A stretch of DNA of 64,000 nt from Maribacter dokdonensis DSW-8 (GCF_001447995.1 NZ_LDPE01000006.1:87046-151045); one strand, 5' to 3'; shown: positions 34,976 through 44,149, counted from the first letter of the stretch. Numbers and translations: made by a program. Notes: generated by a model from the sequence alone, not told the origin.

Positions 34976-35317
34976 ATGAGTTCTACTGTAAAATACTCGC
35001 TTGCTATTGTGCTATTTTTGGTACTTGTCTTTGGCATTGTTATGTATATTCAATCTGAGCCCAGCCAAAACCAAATATTTGAAAGTCAAATAGTAAGTCT
35101 AGATGATGGATTTGGTTATAAGATTTTGAGAGGAGAAAAGATAGTGATCGTACAAGAGTTCGTTCCCGGTCTTCCAGGTAAGCACCAATTTGTTTCTAAA
35201 GAAGAAGCTCAGAAAACGGCAAACTTGGTACTATCTAAATTAGAAGAGGGGAAATCGCCAATTTTATTACCGGCAGATCTGGCGAAATTGAATATTTCAA
35301 CCCAAGTAGGTCATTGA
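34976..35317 (+). CDS. DUF4907 family protein
   Basis: A 113-residue protein with one N-terminal membrane helix or uncleaved signal (about 5-25) and a small exported domain. The DUF4907 pattern is clear: DGFGYKILRGEKIVIVQEFVP followed by the GLPGKHQFVSKEEAQK stretch and a Lys/Leu-rich helix. Family function unknown, restricted to Bacteroidota. It is six bases before the histidine-kinase gene, which makes it a candidate periplasmic accessory of that sensor. Confidence 0.85.
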   Translation: MSSTVKYSLAIVLFLVLVFGIVMYIQSEPSQNQIFESQIVSLDDGFGYKILRGEKIVIVQEFVPGLPGKHQFVSKEEAQKTANLVLSKLEEGKSPILLPADLAKLNISTQVGH

Positions 35318-35323
35318 TAGTAT

Positions 35324-36358
35324 ATGAGATCGATAATTAATAATAGAATTCAGATAGTTGTCCATATCAGCATTTGGATTCTGTTTTATGGACTCACATT
35401 TTATCCTGTACTAAATGATGCAAGACCTATTCCTTCAGATGTGTTTCCAAAGCTCATTGTAATTATAGTACTATTTTATTTCAATTATTTTTACTTGGTA
35501 CCAGAGTATTTACTGAAAAAGACAGTGCTCTTTTATTTATTTCTTTCACTGGGACTTTTGATTTTTTCGGTGTATTTGCTCAATCATTTTTTTCCGCCAA
35601 GAATACCCGATAATTTCTTTATACAACAAGAAAGACCAAGAGGTCTTGGTTTTATGCCGTTTTATAGAACGTTCGTAAATCTTGGAATACCTTATGTGAT
35701 CAGTGCCATTTTAAGAATGTATGTGGAGTGGAAACGTAATGAGAATTTACGTTTATCGGTTGAAAAGGAAAATATTAAGTCTGAGCTACAATTTTTAAAG
35801 GCGCAATTAAATCCACATTTTTTGTTCAATTCGCTTAATACCATTTATGCCTTATCTGTAAAAAAATCTCCCGACACCTCAGAGGCAATAGTTGATTTAT
35901 CGGAACTTATGAGATATATGATCTATGAGGCAGATAAAGACTTAGTGCCTTTAAATAAAGAACTAGATTATATAAAAAGTTATATACAGTTACAGCGATT
36001 AAGACTATCTGATAGTGAAAATGTATCCTTAAAGATTACCGGGGAAGATAGAGGGCGTGCGGTGCCGCCTTTGCTATTTATCTCGTTTATAGAAAATGCC
36101 TTTAAATACGGTACGGATTATAAGGGTAAAACCTATGTCAAAATTTCATTGATAATTACAGATGCCTCTATCTATTTAAACGTTAAGAATAAAATTGGAA
36201 TTTTTAGAGAACCCACCAAGAACTCGGGTATCGGACTTGAGAATATTAGAAATCAGTTAGAATTGATATATCCAGGCCTGCACAACTTAGAGGTAAGTAA
36301 TGACGGCCAAGATTATGAAGTTTCTTTGACCATTTACCAAAAACAATCAAGCTTATGA
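35324..36358 (+). CDS. Sensor histidine kinase, LytS/YehU family
   Basis: A 344-residue inner-membrane kinase. Four predicted helices in the first 130 residues form the sensor part, with no large periplasmic domain. The His_kinase block LKAQLNPHFLFNSLNTIYAL carries the phospho-accepting His, and the ATPase part has ENAFKYG and GIGLENIRNQLELIYPG. It overlaps the response-regulator gene by four bases (ATGA), so the pair is translationally coupled. With DUF4907 just upstream, the signal may come from the envelope. Confidence 0.92.
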   Translation: MRSIINNRIQIVVHISIWILFYGLTFYPVLNDARPIPSDVFPKLIVIIVLFYFNYFYLVPEYLLKKTVLFYLFLSLGLLIFSVYLLNHFFPPRIPDNFFIQQERPRGLGFMPFYRTFVNLGIPYVISAILRMYVEWKRNENLRLSVEKENIKSELQFLKAQLNPHFLFNSLNTIYALSVKKSPDTSEAIVDLSELMRYMIYEADKDLVPLNKELDYIKSYIQLQRLRLSDSENVSLKITGEDRGRAVPPLLFISFIENAFKYGTDYKGKTYVKISLIITDASIYLNVKNKIGIFREPTKNSGIGLENIRNQLELIYPGLHNLEVSNDGQDYEVSLTIYQKQSSL

Positions 36359-37083
36359 AATGTATAATTATAGATGATGAGCCTTTGGCGATTGAAATAC
36401 TAACGGGCTATTGTGAAAAGCTAGACTTTATAGAGTTAGTGAACTCATATACCAATCCGCTCGATGCTATTACCGAAATCAAGGAAAAGAAAATAGATTT
36501 GATCTTTTGCGATATAGAAATGCCCCAAATAAACGGTATAGATTTTATGGGCACTTTAGATAACAGACCGTTGTTCATATTTACCACAGCTTATTCACAT
36601 TATGCGGTAGATGGGTTTGAGTTGAATGCAGTAGATTATTTGGTGAAACCTATACCTTATCATCGTTTTATAAAATCAGTATCAAGAGTACAAGATTTAA
36701 TTTCAAAAAAACAAAAGCCAATTATGGAAGCAAACGTTTTCTCATCTACCGGTGATAGTACAGTAGAAAAAAAGTTCATTTTTGTGAAGGCGGAATATGA
36801 AAGTATAAAAATAGATTTGGACCAAATTGAATATGTACAAGGTTTAAAAGATTATTTGAAAATTCATATTGCCAACACCAATAAAACCATTTTAACGTTA
36901 ATGAGCTTTAAGGAGATTATGAGTAAGTTACCTGCAAATCAATTTCTTAGGGTGCATAAATCCTATGTGGTCAATGTAAATTACATTAAAACGGTACAGC
37001 GTAACAGAATAGTTATTAATGACATGCGCATACCTATTGGTGAAAGCCATAAAGAAGCCTTCTTTTCTATCTTGGGCTTATAG
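36355..37083 (+). CDS. LytTR-family response regulator
   Basis: A 242-residue regulator. The receiver domain (about 1-120) has the acidic pair in IIDDEPLA, phospho-accepting Asp in FCDIEMPQING, Thr in FTTAYSHYA and Lys in VDYLVKPIPY. The C-terminal LytTR DNA-binding domain (about 140-240) includes IEYVQGLKDYLKIHI and FLRVHKSYVVNVNYI. It is the partner of the LytS-type kinase upstream. Targets are not known; the divergent DUF4270/barrel operon and the kelch gene are the nearest candidates. Confidence 0.93.
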   Translation: MKCIIIDDEPLAIEILTGYCEKLDFIELVNSYTNPLDAITEIKEKKIDLIFCDIEMPQINGIDFMGTLDNRPLFIFTTAYSHYAVDGFELNAVDYLVKPIPYHRFIKSVSRVQDLISKKQKPIMEANVFSSTGDSTVEKKFIFVKAEYESIKIDLDQIEYVQGLKDYLKIHIANTNKTILTLMSFKEIMSKLPANQFLRVHKSYVVNVNYIKTVQRNRIVINDMRIPIGESHKEAFFSILGL

Positions 37084-37163
37084 ATTTCACGTTCATTGAT
37101 CTAAATTTATTTTTTTTGATTTTACTTCCTTATTTTGGCTGTCAAAGTTTAGATAGAATTATC

Positions 37164-37171
37164 TATTTTTG
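37164..37171 (+). promoter_or_regulatory. Candidate -7 element (TATTTTTG) for the pyrR-pyrB operon
   Basis: Exact TAnnTTTG 26 bases before the chosen pyrR ATG. A TTG exists upstream but at a wide spacing of 26 bases. Confidence 0.4.
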
Positions 37172-37197
37172 TTAAGCTAAAAGCACGGGTGCCCATT

Positions 37198-37737
37198 ATG
37201 AGTCAAAAAGTTTTACTCTCTTCCAAAGAAATACATATCATCCTGCACAGATTGGCTTGCCAATTGCTTGAAAACCATTTAAATTTTGAAAACACAGTTT
37301 TAATTGGAATTCAACCAAGGGGAAAATTTCTTGCTGAACGCTTGAATAAGATTTTAAAGGAGGAGTATAAAGTAAAGAAGATAGACTTGGGTTTTTTGGA
37401 TATTACTTTTTATCGTGATGATTTTAGAAGAGGAGAAAAGACCCTAGAGGCCACAAAAACAAAGATAGATTTCTTGGTAGAGGACAAAAACGTTGTTTTA
37501 ATTGATGATGTGCTGTACACTGGTAGAAGTATAAATGCGGCTTTAACTGCTTTGCAATCTTTTGGCAGGCCAAAAGATGTAGAGTTGTTATGTTTAATAG
37601 ATCGCAGATTCAGCAGACATTTGCCTATACAACCCAATTATAGAGGTCGCCAGGTAGATGCCATAAATGATGAGAAGGTAAAGGTGATGTGGGAAGAAAA
37701 TGACGGGGAAGATATAATATACTTAGTAAATAGATAA
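37198..37737 (+). CDS. pyrR: PyrR-like phosphoribosyltransferase / pyrimidine regulator
   Basis: A 179-residue type I phosphoribosyltransferase. The PRPP loop VVLIDDVLYTGRSINAAL and the GIQPRGKFLAERL block match PyrR, which has uracil phosphoribosyltransferase activity and, in many bacteria, regulates pyr genes by binding mRNA. Direct adjacency to pyrB (four bases) supports this over hypoxanthine enzymes. I choose ATG at 37198; a GTG at 37189 is possible but adds only three residues. The leader is too short for the attenuator seen in Bacillus, so mRNA-level regulation, if any, may differ. Confidence 0.88.
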   Translation: MSQKVLLSSKEIHIILHRLACQLLENHLNFENTVLIGIQPRGKFLAERLNKILKEEYKVKKIDLGFLDITFYRDDFRRGEKTLEATKTKIDFLVEDKNVVLIDDVLYTGRSINAALTALQSFGRPKDVELLCLIDRRFSRHLPIQPNYRGRQVDAINDEKVKVMWEENDGEDIIYLVNR

Positions 37738-37741
37738 GAAA

Positions 37742-38668
37742 ATGAGCGAACTGAGTGTTAAACACTTACTGGGAATTAAATACCTAAAGGAAACCGATAT
37801 TCAGCTTATTTTTGAAACTGCCGATCATTTTAAAGAGGTAATCAACCGGTCTATTAAAAAAGTGCCTTCGCTTAGAGATATTACCATTGCCAATATATTT
37901 TTTGAGAACAGTACTAGGACTAAACTGTCTTTTGAATTGGCGGAAAAGCGTTTATCTGCAGATGTGCTTAATTTTTCCGCAAGTCAGTCTTCGGTTAAAA
38001 AGGGTGAAACCTTAATAGATACGGTAAATAACATTCTATCTATGAAAGTAGATATGGTGGTGATGAGGCATCCTAACCCTGGTGCGGGCATATTTTTATC
38101 CAAACACGTAAATGCATCAATCGTAAATGCTGGCGATGGTGCACACGAGCATCCAACACAGGCATTGTTGGATTCTTACTCCATACGTGAAAAATTAGGA
38201 GACGTTGCAGGTAAAAATGTAGTGATCGTTGGTGATATTCTTCATTCACGGGTAGCCCTTTCAAATATTTTTGCGTTAAAATTACAAGGAGCAAATGTTA
38301 AGGTGTGTGGTCCTAAAACATTGCTTCCTAAGTACATAGAATCTTTAGGGGTCGGTGTAGAAACCAATTTAAGAAAAGCGTTGGAGTGGTGCGATGTAGC
38401 TAACATGCTGCGCATACAAAACGAAAGATTGGATATAAGTTATTTCCCGACCACACGAGAGTATACCCAACAATTTGGGGTGAATAAAAAATTGCTTGAT
38501 AGCTTGGATAAGGAAATTGTAATAATGCACCCAGGTCCAATAAACAGAGGTGTGGAAATCACAAGTGATGTGGCAGACTCCAAGCAATCTATAATATTAA
38601 ATCAGGTAGAAAACGGAGTTGCCATTCGTATGGCGGTAATTTATTTATTGGCATCTAAAATAAAATAA
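37742..38668 (+). CDS. pyrB: Aspartate carbamoyltransferase, catalytic subunit
   Basis: A 308-residue ATCase catalytic chain, committing step of pyrimidine synthesis. The carbamoyl-phosphate site is FFENSTRTKLSFELAEKR; HPTQALLDSYSI and MHPGPINRGVEI are the other active-site blocks. Length is typical. No pyrI regulatory chain follows, so feedback control, if present, must be of the class that works without PyrI. It starts four bases after pyrR and ends one base before the STAS-like gene. Confidence 0.95.
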   Translation: MSELSVKHLLGIKYLKETDIQLIFETADHFKEVINRSIKKVPSLRDITIANIFFENSTRTKLSFELAEKRLSADVLNFSASQSSVKKGETLIDTVNNILSMKVDMVVMRHPNPGAGIFLSKHVNASIVNAGDGAHEHPTQALLDSYSIREKLGDVAGKNVVIVGDILHSRVALSNIFALKLQGANVKVCGPKTLLPKYIESLGVGVETNLRKALEWCDVANMLRIQNERLDISYFPTTREYTQQFGVNKKLLDSLDKEIVIMHPGPINRGVEITSDVADSKQSIILNQVENGVAIRMAVIYLLASKIK

Positions 38669-38669
38669 T

Positions 38670-39002
38670 ATGATTTTCACTAAAGAAGAATCGTTGATTA
38701 TTGTATCTCAAGAAGAAATTTCAATTGAGCGTTTTTTAGAGAATTTGCAGAAGGAATATGCAAAATTAAAAAACGATAATTTGGTGTTAGACTTGTTAAG
38801 CTTCTCAAAGTTGACACCTTATAATGTTATCTCATTTTTAGAAATAGCAAGAATGCACAAAAAGAACGGACAGTCGTTCGTTTTGGTATCGGATAAAGTG
38901 TCTTATGATGATGTTCCTGAAGAAATTAATCTTGTGCCAACCCTTCAAGAAGCTAGAGATGTGGTTGAAATGGAAGAAATAGAACGTGATTTGGGTATAT
39001 AA
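38670..39002 (+). CDS. Small STAS-like protein preceding rnz
   Basis: A 110-residue cytoplasmic protein without a signal. The central part DNLVLDLLSFSKLTPYNVIS, followed by a helix with HKKNG and then QSFVLVSDKV, has the strand-helix-strand order of STAS domains (anti-sigma antagonist type), though the usual phosphorylatable Ser is replaced by Thr-Pro-Tyr. It begins one base after the pyrB stop and lies 42 bases before rnz. Homologues may carry the name ribonuclease Z by neighbour transfer; no metal-binding motif is present here, so I reject that name. Confidence 0.7.
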   Translation: MIFTKEESLIIVSQEEISIERFLENLQKEYAKLKNDNLVLDLLSFSKLTPYNVISFLEIARMHKKNGQSFVLVSDKVSYDDVPEEINLVPTLQEARDVVEMEEIERDLGI

Positions 39003-39044
39003 CAATACGCAAAGCACAGATAAGAATACTTAAGTACTTATTTT

Positions 39045-39950
39045 ATGCGCCTTACTGTATTGGGTTGTTATGCGGCAACACCAAGAACGCTTACGAATCC
39101 TACGTCACAAGTTTTAGAAATTAACAATCAAGTTGTATTAATTGATTGTGGTGAGGGTACCCAAGTAGAGCTTAGAAGGCATAAAATAAAGTTCTCAAGA
39201 ATAAACCATATTTTCATTTCTCACCTGCATGGAGATCACTTTTTTGGACTCCCAGGTTTTATTTCTACCATGAGATTATTGGGTAGGGAGAAAGCACTTC
39301 ATGTATACGGCCCCAAAGGAATTAAAGAGGCTATTACATTGCTTTTGAAATTGGGAGATTCTTGGACAAACTACCCATTGTTATTTCATGAACTTACCAG
39401 TAAGGAACAGGAGCTTATCTTTGAGGATGATAAGATAAGTGTAACTACCATACCATTAGATCATAGGGTATATACAAATGGCTACTTGTTCAGGGAAAAA
39501 TTAGGCAAGAGAAAGCTGAATGTTACTGCGGCAGAAAAGTATGGGATTGACAAAGCTTACTATAACAATATAAAAAACGGAAAGAATATAACTTTGGATA
39601 GTGGCACTATTGTACCCAATAGTGAATTAACCTTTGATCCGCCTGAGCCAAAATCTTATGCATTTTGTAGTGACACCGTTTATGATGAAAGTTTGGCTGA
39701 AAAGATTAAAAATGTAGATGTTTTATATCATGAATCTACATTTTTGGAAACAGAGACCGATCTTGCCGTGAAAACCAAGCATGCTACCGCTAAACAAGCC
39801 GCAATGGTAGCAAAAAAAGCTAATGTAAAAACCTTAGTGTTAGGTCATTACTCTACCCGCTATAAATCAATAGTATTGTTTAAAGAAGAAGCTTCAACTA
39901 TTTTTCCTAATGTAGTTCTTGCTGATGATGGTAAGACATTCGATTTTTAA
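39045..39950 (+). CDS. rnz: Ribonuclease Z (tRNA 3' endonuclease)
   Basis: A 301-residue metallo-beta-lactamase-fold nuclease that trims the 3' end of tRNA precursors. The zinc signature is FISHLHGDHFFGLPG; further ligands are in CSDTVYDE, YHESTF and LGHYSTRY. Residues around 155-200 form the flexible arm used to bind tRNA, with the acidic-basic pattern of that element. It is preceded by the STAS-like gene and followed after 75 bases by pdxH. Length matches bacterial RNase Z of the short form. Confidence 0.94.
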   Translation: MRLTVLGCYAATPRTLTNPTSQVLEINNQVVLIDCGEGTQVELRRHKIKFSRINHIFISHLHGDHFFGLPGFISTMRLLGREKALHVYGPKGIKEAITLLLKLGDSWTNYPLLFHELTSKEQELIFEDDKISVTTIPLDHRVYTNGYLFREKLGKRKLNVTAAEKYGIDKAYYNNIKNGKNITLDSGTIVPNSELTFDPPEPKSYAFCSDTVYDESLAEKIKNVDVLYHESTFLETETDLAVKTKHATAKQAAMVAKKANVKTLVLGHYSTRYKSIVLFKEEASTIFPNVVLADDGKTFDF

Positions 39951-40025
39951 ACCTTTTAATACGTTTTTATAACGTTTATTTTCCTTTCTTTTTAGAACTT
40001 TGTTTATCTTGTTTTTAACACGAAA

Positions 40026-40676
40026 ATGATGCAGAAAGATTTAGGTGATTATAGAAAATCCTATGAGAAAAGTGCGTTGGTAGAAGATAGTATATCTGAT
40101 AATCCAATACAGTTATTTCAAACATGGTTTTATGAGGTTGAAAATTCCGATGGGGTAGATGAACCCAATGCTATGACGGTTTCTACGGTAGGTTTAGATG
40201 GTTTTCCTAAAAGTAGGGTAGTACTTCTTAAGAAATATACTCATGAGGGTTTTATCTTTTATACGAACTACAATAGCGAAAAGGGAAAAGCTATTAGTGA
40301 AAACCCAAATCTCTGTCTATCCTTTTTTTGGGCAAACTTAGAACGCCAAGTAATCATAAAAGGTGTTGCCGAAAAATTGCCCGAAAATCTTTCTGATGGT
40401 TATTTTGAGTCAAGACCTGAAGGAAGTAAATTAGGGGCATTAGTATCGGATCAAAGTACTGTAATTGATTCCAGAGCCGTATTGGAAGATAAATTGGCTA
40501 AGTTGGAAAAAGAATATAACGGTAAAGAAATAGAAAGGCCTAAGCATTGGGGTGGCTATTTGGTAAGACCTTTATCTATAGAGTTTTGGCAAGGCAGACC
40601 TAATAGACTACATGATCGAATTAGGTACACCCTTACCAGTGAATTTGATTGGAAAATGGAACGATTGGCTCCTTAA
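40026..40676 (+). CDS. pdxH: Pyridoxamine/pyridoxine 5'-phosphate oxidase
   Basis: A 216-residue FMN enzyme that makes pyridoxal phosphate. Typical blocks: DEPNAMTVSTVGLDG, SRVVLLKKY (FMN and substrate), FYTNYNSEKGKAI, GALVSDQST and the C-terminal WQGRPNRLHDRIRY. Length is standard. It is separated by 10 bases from sixA and is the upstream member of the run that ends with ppk and ppx. Nothing in the sequence links PLP with polyphosphate; the arrangement may be simple co-transcription. Confidence 0.94.
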   Translation: MMQKDLGDYRKSYEKSALVEDSISDNPIQLFQTWFYEVENSDGVDEPNAMTVSTVGLDGFPKSRVVLLKKYTHEGFIFYTNYNSEKGKAISENPNLCLSFFWANLERQVIIKGVAEKLPENLSDGYFESRPEGSKLGALVSDQSTVIDSRAVLEDKLAKLEKEYNGKEIERPKHWGGYLVRPLSIEFWQGRPNRLHDRIRYTLTSEFDWKMERLAP

Positions 40677-40686
40677 ATATGTTAAC

Positions 40687-41175
40687 ATGAAGAATCTATT
40701 TTTAATGCGCCACGGTAAGTCTTCTTGGGAGCTAAATGTTAGTGATCAAGATAGGGCACTTTTGCAAAGAGGGGTTAATGATGCCCATTTGGTTGCTATG
40801 GAAATTGCCAGACAAGATATTAAAATAGATAAAGTATATACTAGCCCTGCAAACAGGGCATTTCACACTTGTATGATTTGTCTTAGAATTATTGGTCATC
40901 CTTTAAATAATTGTGGTATAGATTCAAGTTTGTACGACTTCTCAGGTGATCAGGTTTTTGAGTTTATAAAACAATTAGAGGATACTTTTGAAAATGTTCT
41001 CATTTTTGGGCATAATCATGCCTTTACCTTTTTAGCAAATTCGTTGGGAGATAAACTTATAGATAATGTGCCCACCAGCGGTTTTGTTCAATTACAGTTT
41101 AAAGAAAATTCATGGGCCGCTATCACTCAGGGCTCAACAATACAAACCATATTTCCGAAGCAATTAAAAGCATGA
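40687..41175 (+). CDS. sixA: SixA-type histidine phosphatase
   Basis: A 162-residue phosphoglycerate-mutase-fold phosphatase. The nucleophile is in FLMRHGKSSW; the Arg and Asn-rich block TSPANRAFHT and the late His in IFGHNHAFTFL complete the active site. I use the ATG at 40687 because MKNLFLMRHGKSSW is the family's normal beginning; the longer frame overlaps pdxH. SixA removes phosphate from phosphohistidine in some phosphorelay proteins. Its stop overlaps the ppk start (ATGA), tying it to polyphosphate metabolism by translation. Confidence 0.88.
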   Translation: MKNLFLMRHGKSSWELNVSDQDRALLQRGVNDAHLVAMEIARQDIKIDKVYTSPANRAFHTCMICLRIIGHPLNNCGIDSSLYDFSGDQVFEFIKQLEDTFENVLIFGHNHAFTFLANSLGDKLIDNVPTSGFVQLQFKENSWAAITQGSTIQTIFPKQLKA

Positions 41176-43238
41176 TAAAAAACAACAACCAGTACGTAAA
41201 TAGAGAAATAAGTTGGTTATGGTTCAACGAGCGTGTACTACAGGAAAGTGCAGATAAGAATGTGCCATTAATTGAAAGATTACGGTTTTTAGGTATTTTC
41301 TCAAATAATTTAGATGAGTTTTTCAAGGTGCGTTATGCAACGGTAAAGCGTATTGTAGAAGCTGGTAAAACCGGTAAAAGCGTACTTGGGGGAGAAAAGG
41401 CAAAAGACCTTCTAGAGGAGATTACCAATATTGTAATTGAACAGCAAACAAAAAGTTTATCAATTCTTAGAAGAATTGAACATGAGTTGGAAGGGGAGAA
41501 TATATTCATTATCAAGGAAACGGAATTAAACGATAATCAAAAGGATTTCGTGAAGGCCTATTTCTTAAAGGAAGTGAGTCCGCAATTAATGACTATCATT
41601 TTAAATGATTTAACACGTTTTCCTACCCTGAAAGACACTGCAGCGTATTTGGCTGTAAAAATGGTCATTAAGAGTGATGATAGTAGAAAAGAGAAAAGAT
41701 ATGCCTTAATTGAAATACCCAAGGGAATTGATCGCTTTATTGTATTGCCAGATGAAGGAGATAAAAGTTATATCATAATACTAGATGATCTAATTAGGTA
41801 CTGTCTTGGTAATATATTTACCATGTTCGAGTATGAATCTATTTCTGCTCATATGATCAAGATAACAAGAGATGCCGAACTTGATATTGACAACGACCTT
41901 AGTAAAAGTTTTATTGAAAAAATTTCATCTAGTGTAGAGCATAGAAAAATAAGTGATCCCGTACGCTTTGTATACGATAAGAGTATTGGCAGGGACACCT
42001 TGACTTTTCTAAAGGAAAAGATGAACATAGAAGATACGGATAGTGTAATACCAGGCGGTAGGTACCATAATCGTAGAGATTATATGGGTTTTCCAAGCTT
42101 GGGAAGAAAAGATCTTTTATATGACAAGATAGTTCCGTTACCGGTAAAGGGGCTTAGTGTGGAAGGTAGTATTTTAGAGAGTATAGCCAAAAAAGATTAT
42201 TTGCAATACACACCCTACCATACGTTTACCTATGTATTAAAATTTTTACGTGAAGCTGCACTTGATCCAAAAGTACGTTCCATAAAAATTACGGTTTATA
42301 GACTGGCAAGTAACTCACAAATTGCTGCAAGTTTGATCAACGCGGTTAAAAATGGTAAACAAGTAACCGTTCAAATTGAACTTCAGGCACGTTTTGATGA
42401 GCAGGCAAATATTGAATACGCAGAGCAGTTACAGTCTGAAGGGGTTAAATTAATATTTGGTGTTCCAGGGCTAAAGGTTCATAGTAAAATATGTTTAATT
42501 GAGCGCGAAGAAAATGCAGCTTTAAAGCGATACGGTTTTGTGAGTACAGGTAATTTTAATGAATCTACCGCAAGAATTTATACTGATTTTACTCTATTTA
42601 CGGCAGATGATTCTATACTAAAAGAGTTGAATAAAGTCTTTGACTTTTTTGAGACTACCTACAAGATCAACAAGTATAAACATCTTATAGTATCTCCGCA
42701 TTATACCAAAAATGCGTTTATGAAATTAATTGATAATGAGATAGCAAATGCCAAGCAAGGCAAAGTGGCTTTTATCAAAATAAAGATGAACAGTTTTACC
42801 TCTTACAAAATGGTAGATAAACTGTATGAGGCTAGTAGAGCGGGGGTAAAGATCCAGTTGATCATAAGAGGTATATGTTGCTTAATACCAGGGGTTGAGG
42901 GTATGAGTGAAAACATAGAAGCTATAAGTGTTATAGATAAGTTTTTAGAGCATACTCGTTTCTTTGCTTTTGCAAATGGTGGCGATACTAAAATGTATAT
43001 ATCATCTGCAGATTGGATGACTAGAAACCTTGATTATAGAGTTGAAGTTGGTTGCCCAATTTATGATGAGGATATAAAAAAGGAATTGATGGATACGTTC
43101 GATATCTGTTGGAGAGACAATATGAAAGCTCGTGTGTTTAATGAAAAACAAGACAATGCATACCGTAAATCTTCCATACCTAAAATAAGATCTCAGTTTG
43201 CTACGTACGATTATTATGCTAAAAAACAGGAATCTTAA
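41172..43238 (+). CDS. ppk: Polyphosphate kinase 1
   Basis: A 688-residue PPK1, which makes polyphosphate from ATP reversibly at the membrane. The start at 41172 gives the usual beginning NQYVNREISWLWFNERVLQE; the longer frame would overlap sixA needlessly. Order: helical N domain, head domain, then two PLD-like catalytic domains. Active-site blocks include IELQARFDEQANIEYA, the phosphorylated His in GLKVHSKICLIERE, and STGNFNESTARIYTD. The gene is coupled to sixA by ATGA and followed after 12 bases by ppx. Confidence 0.95.
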   Translation: MIKNNNQYVNREISWLWFNERVLQESADKNVPLIERLRFLGIFSNNLDEFFKVRYATVKRIVEAGKTGKSVLGGEKAKDLLEEITNIVIEQQTKSLSILRRIEHELEGENIFIIKETELNDNQKDFVKAYFLKEVSPQLMTIILNDLTRFPTLKDTAAYLAVKMVIKSDDSRKEKRYALIEIPKGIDRFIVLPDEGDKSYIIILDDLIRYCLGNIFTMFEYESISAHMIKITRDAELDIDNDLSKSFIEKISSSVEHRKISDPVRFVYDKSIGRDTLTFLKEKMNIEDTDSVIPGGRYHNRRDYMGFPSLGRKDLLYDKIVPLPVKGLSVEGSILESIAKKDYLQYTPYHTFTYVLKFLREAALDPKVRSIKITVYRLASNSQIAASLINAVKNGKQVTVQIELQARFDEQANIEYAEQLQSEGVKLIFGVPGLKVHSKICLIEREENAALKRYGFVSTGNFNESTARIYTDFTLFTADDSILKELNKVFDFFETTYKINKYKHLIVSPHYTKNAFMKLIDNEIANAKQGKVAFIKIKMNSFTSYKMVDKLYEASRAGVKIQLIIRGICCLIPGVEGMSENIEAISVIDKFLEHTRFFAFANGGDTKMYISSADWMTRNLDYRVEVGCPIYDEDIKKELMDTFDICWRDNMKARVFNEKQDNAYRKSSIPKIRSQFATYDYYAKKQES

Positions 43239-43250
43239 AAATAGTATTTT

Positions 43251-44141
43251 TTGAAAGTAAGAAAATTTGCGGCAATTGATATAGGCTCCAATGCTATTAG
43301 ATTGCTAACACACAATGTTATTGAGGATAAGGGTAAAAAGACTCAATTTAGAAAAAGTGCATTGGTAAGGGTACCTGTAAGGCTAGGTGAAGATTCTTTT
43401 ACCGTTGGTGAAGTTTCTGAACAAAATGAAGCCCGTTTAATAAAGACCATGAAAGCTTTTAAGCTTTTAATGGAAGTGTCGGGTGTTGAAAGGTACCGTG
43501 CATGTGCTACATCTGCAATGAGGGAAGCCAATAACGGTAACGAGATAATTGAGAAGATTGTAAAGGAATCTGGGGTCAAAATAGATTTAATAGACGGTAA
43601 ACAAGAAGCTGCTATTATAGCTTCTACAGACTTAAAAAACTTGATTAAAGATGATCAATGCTATTTGTATATAGACGTTGGTGGTGGTAGTACGGAGTTT
43701 ACCTTGTTTTCTAATGGTAAAATTCAAGTAAGCAAGTCGTTTAAGCTGGGTACGGTAAGACTTTTAAATAATATGGTTAAACCGGAAACTTGGAATAAAC
43801 TAGAGGAGTGGATCAAAACAATTTTAAAGGATAAACCCAAATTATCCATTATAGGGTCCGGTGGCAACATTAATAAGTTGCATAAACTATCAGGTAGAAA
43901 AGAAGGTGAGCCACTTTCTTACATTTGGTTGAACGCACAATATCATTTTTTAGACAGTCTAAGTTATGATGATAGGGTGTCTGAGCTAGGATTGAATCCA
44001 GATAGGGCAGATGTTATAATTCCTGCAACCAAAATTTTTCTCTCGGCCGCAAAATGGAGCGGGGCAAAGAAAATTCATGTTCCCAAAATTGGACTTTCAG
44101 ATGGTATTATAAAAGATTTGTATTATTCAGAAGTTAAATAA
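43251..44141 (+). CDS. ppx: Ppx/GppA-type exopolyphosphatase, TTG start
   Basis: A 296-residue ASKHA-fold phosphatase. Phosphate-binding blocks: AAIDIGSNAIRLL near the N-terminus, CATSAMREA, and YIDVGGGSTEFTL in the middle. It is shorter than E. coli Ppx because it lacks the C-terminal HD-like part, as in the short form of the family. The start is TTG at 43251: an in-frame TAG lies three codons upstream and no ATG fits the conserved N-terminus. Position right after ppk supports hydrolysis of polyphosphate over pppGpp, though either is possible. Confidence 0.9.
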   Translation: MKVRKFAAIDIGSNAIRLLTHNVIEDKGKKTQFRKSALVRVPVRLGEDSFTVGEVSEQNEARLIKTMKAFKLLMEVSGVERYRACATSAMREANNGNEIIEKIVKESGVKIDLIDGKQEAAIIASTDLKNLIKDDQCYLYIDVGGGSTEFTLFSNGKIQVSKSFKLGTVRLLNNMVKPETWNKLEEWIKTILKDKPKLSIIGSGGNINKLHKLSGRKEGEPLSYIWLNAQYHFLDSLSYDDRVSELGLNPDRADVIIPATKIFLSAAKWSGAKKIHVPKIGLSDGIIKDLYYSEVK

Positions 44142-44149
44142 GCCGCGTT

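Noticed and set aside
38670..39002. Naming the small gene before rnz ribonuclease Z
   Set aside because: It has no metal-binding motif; the full-length enzyme is the next gene.
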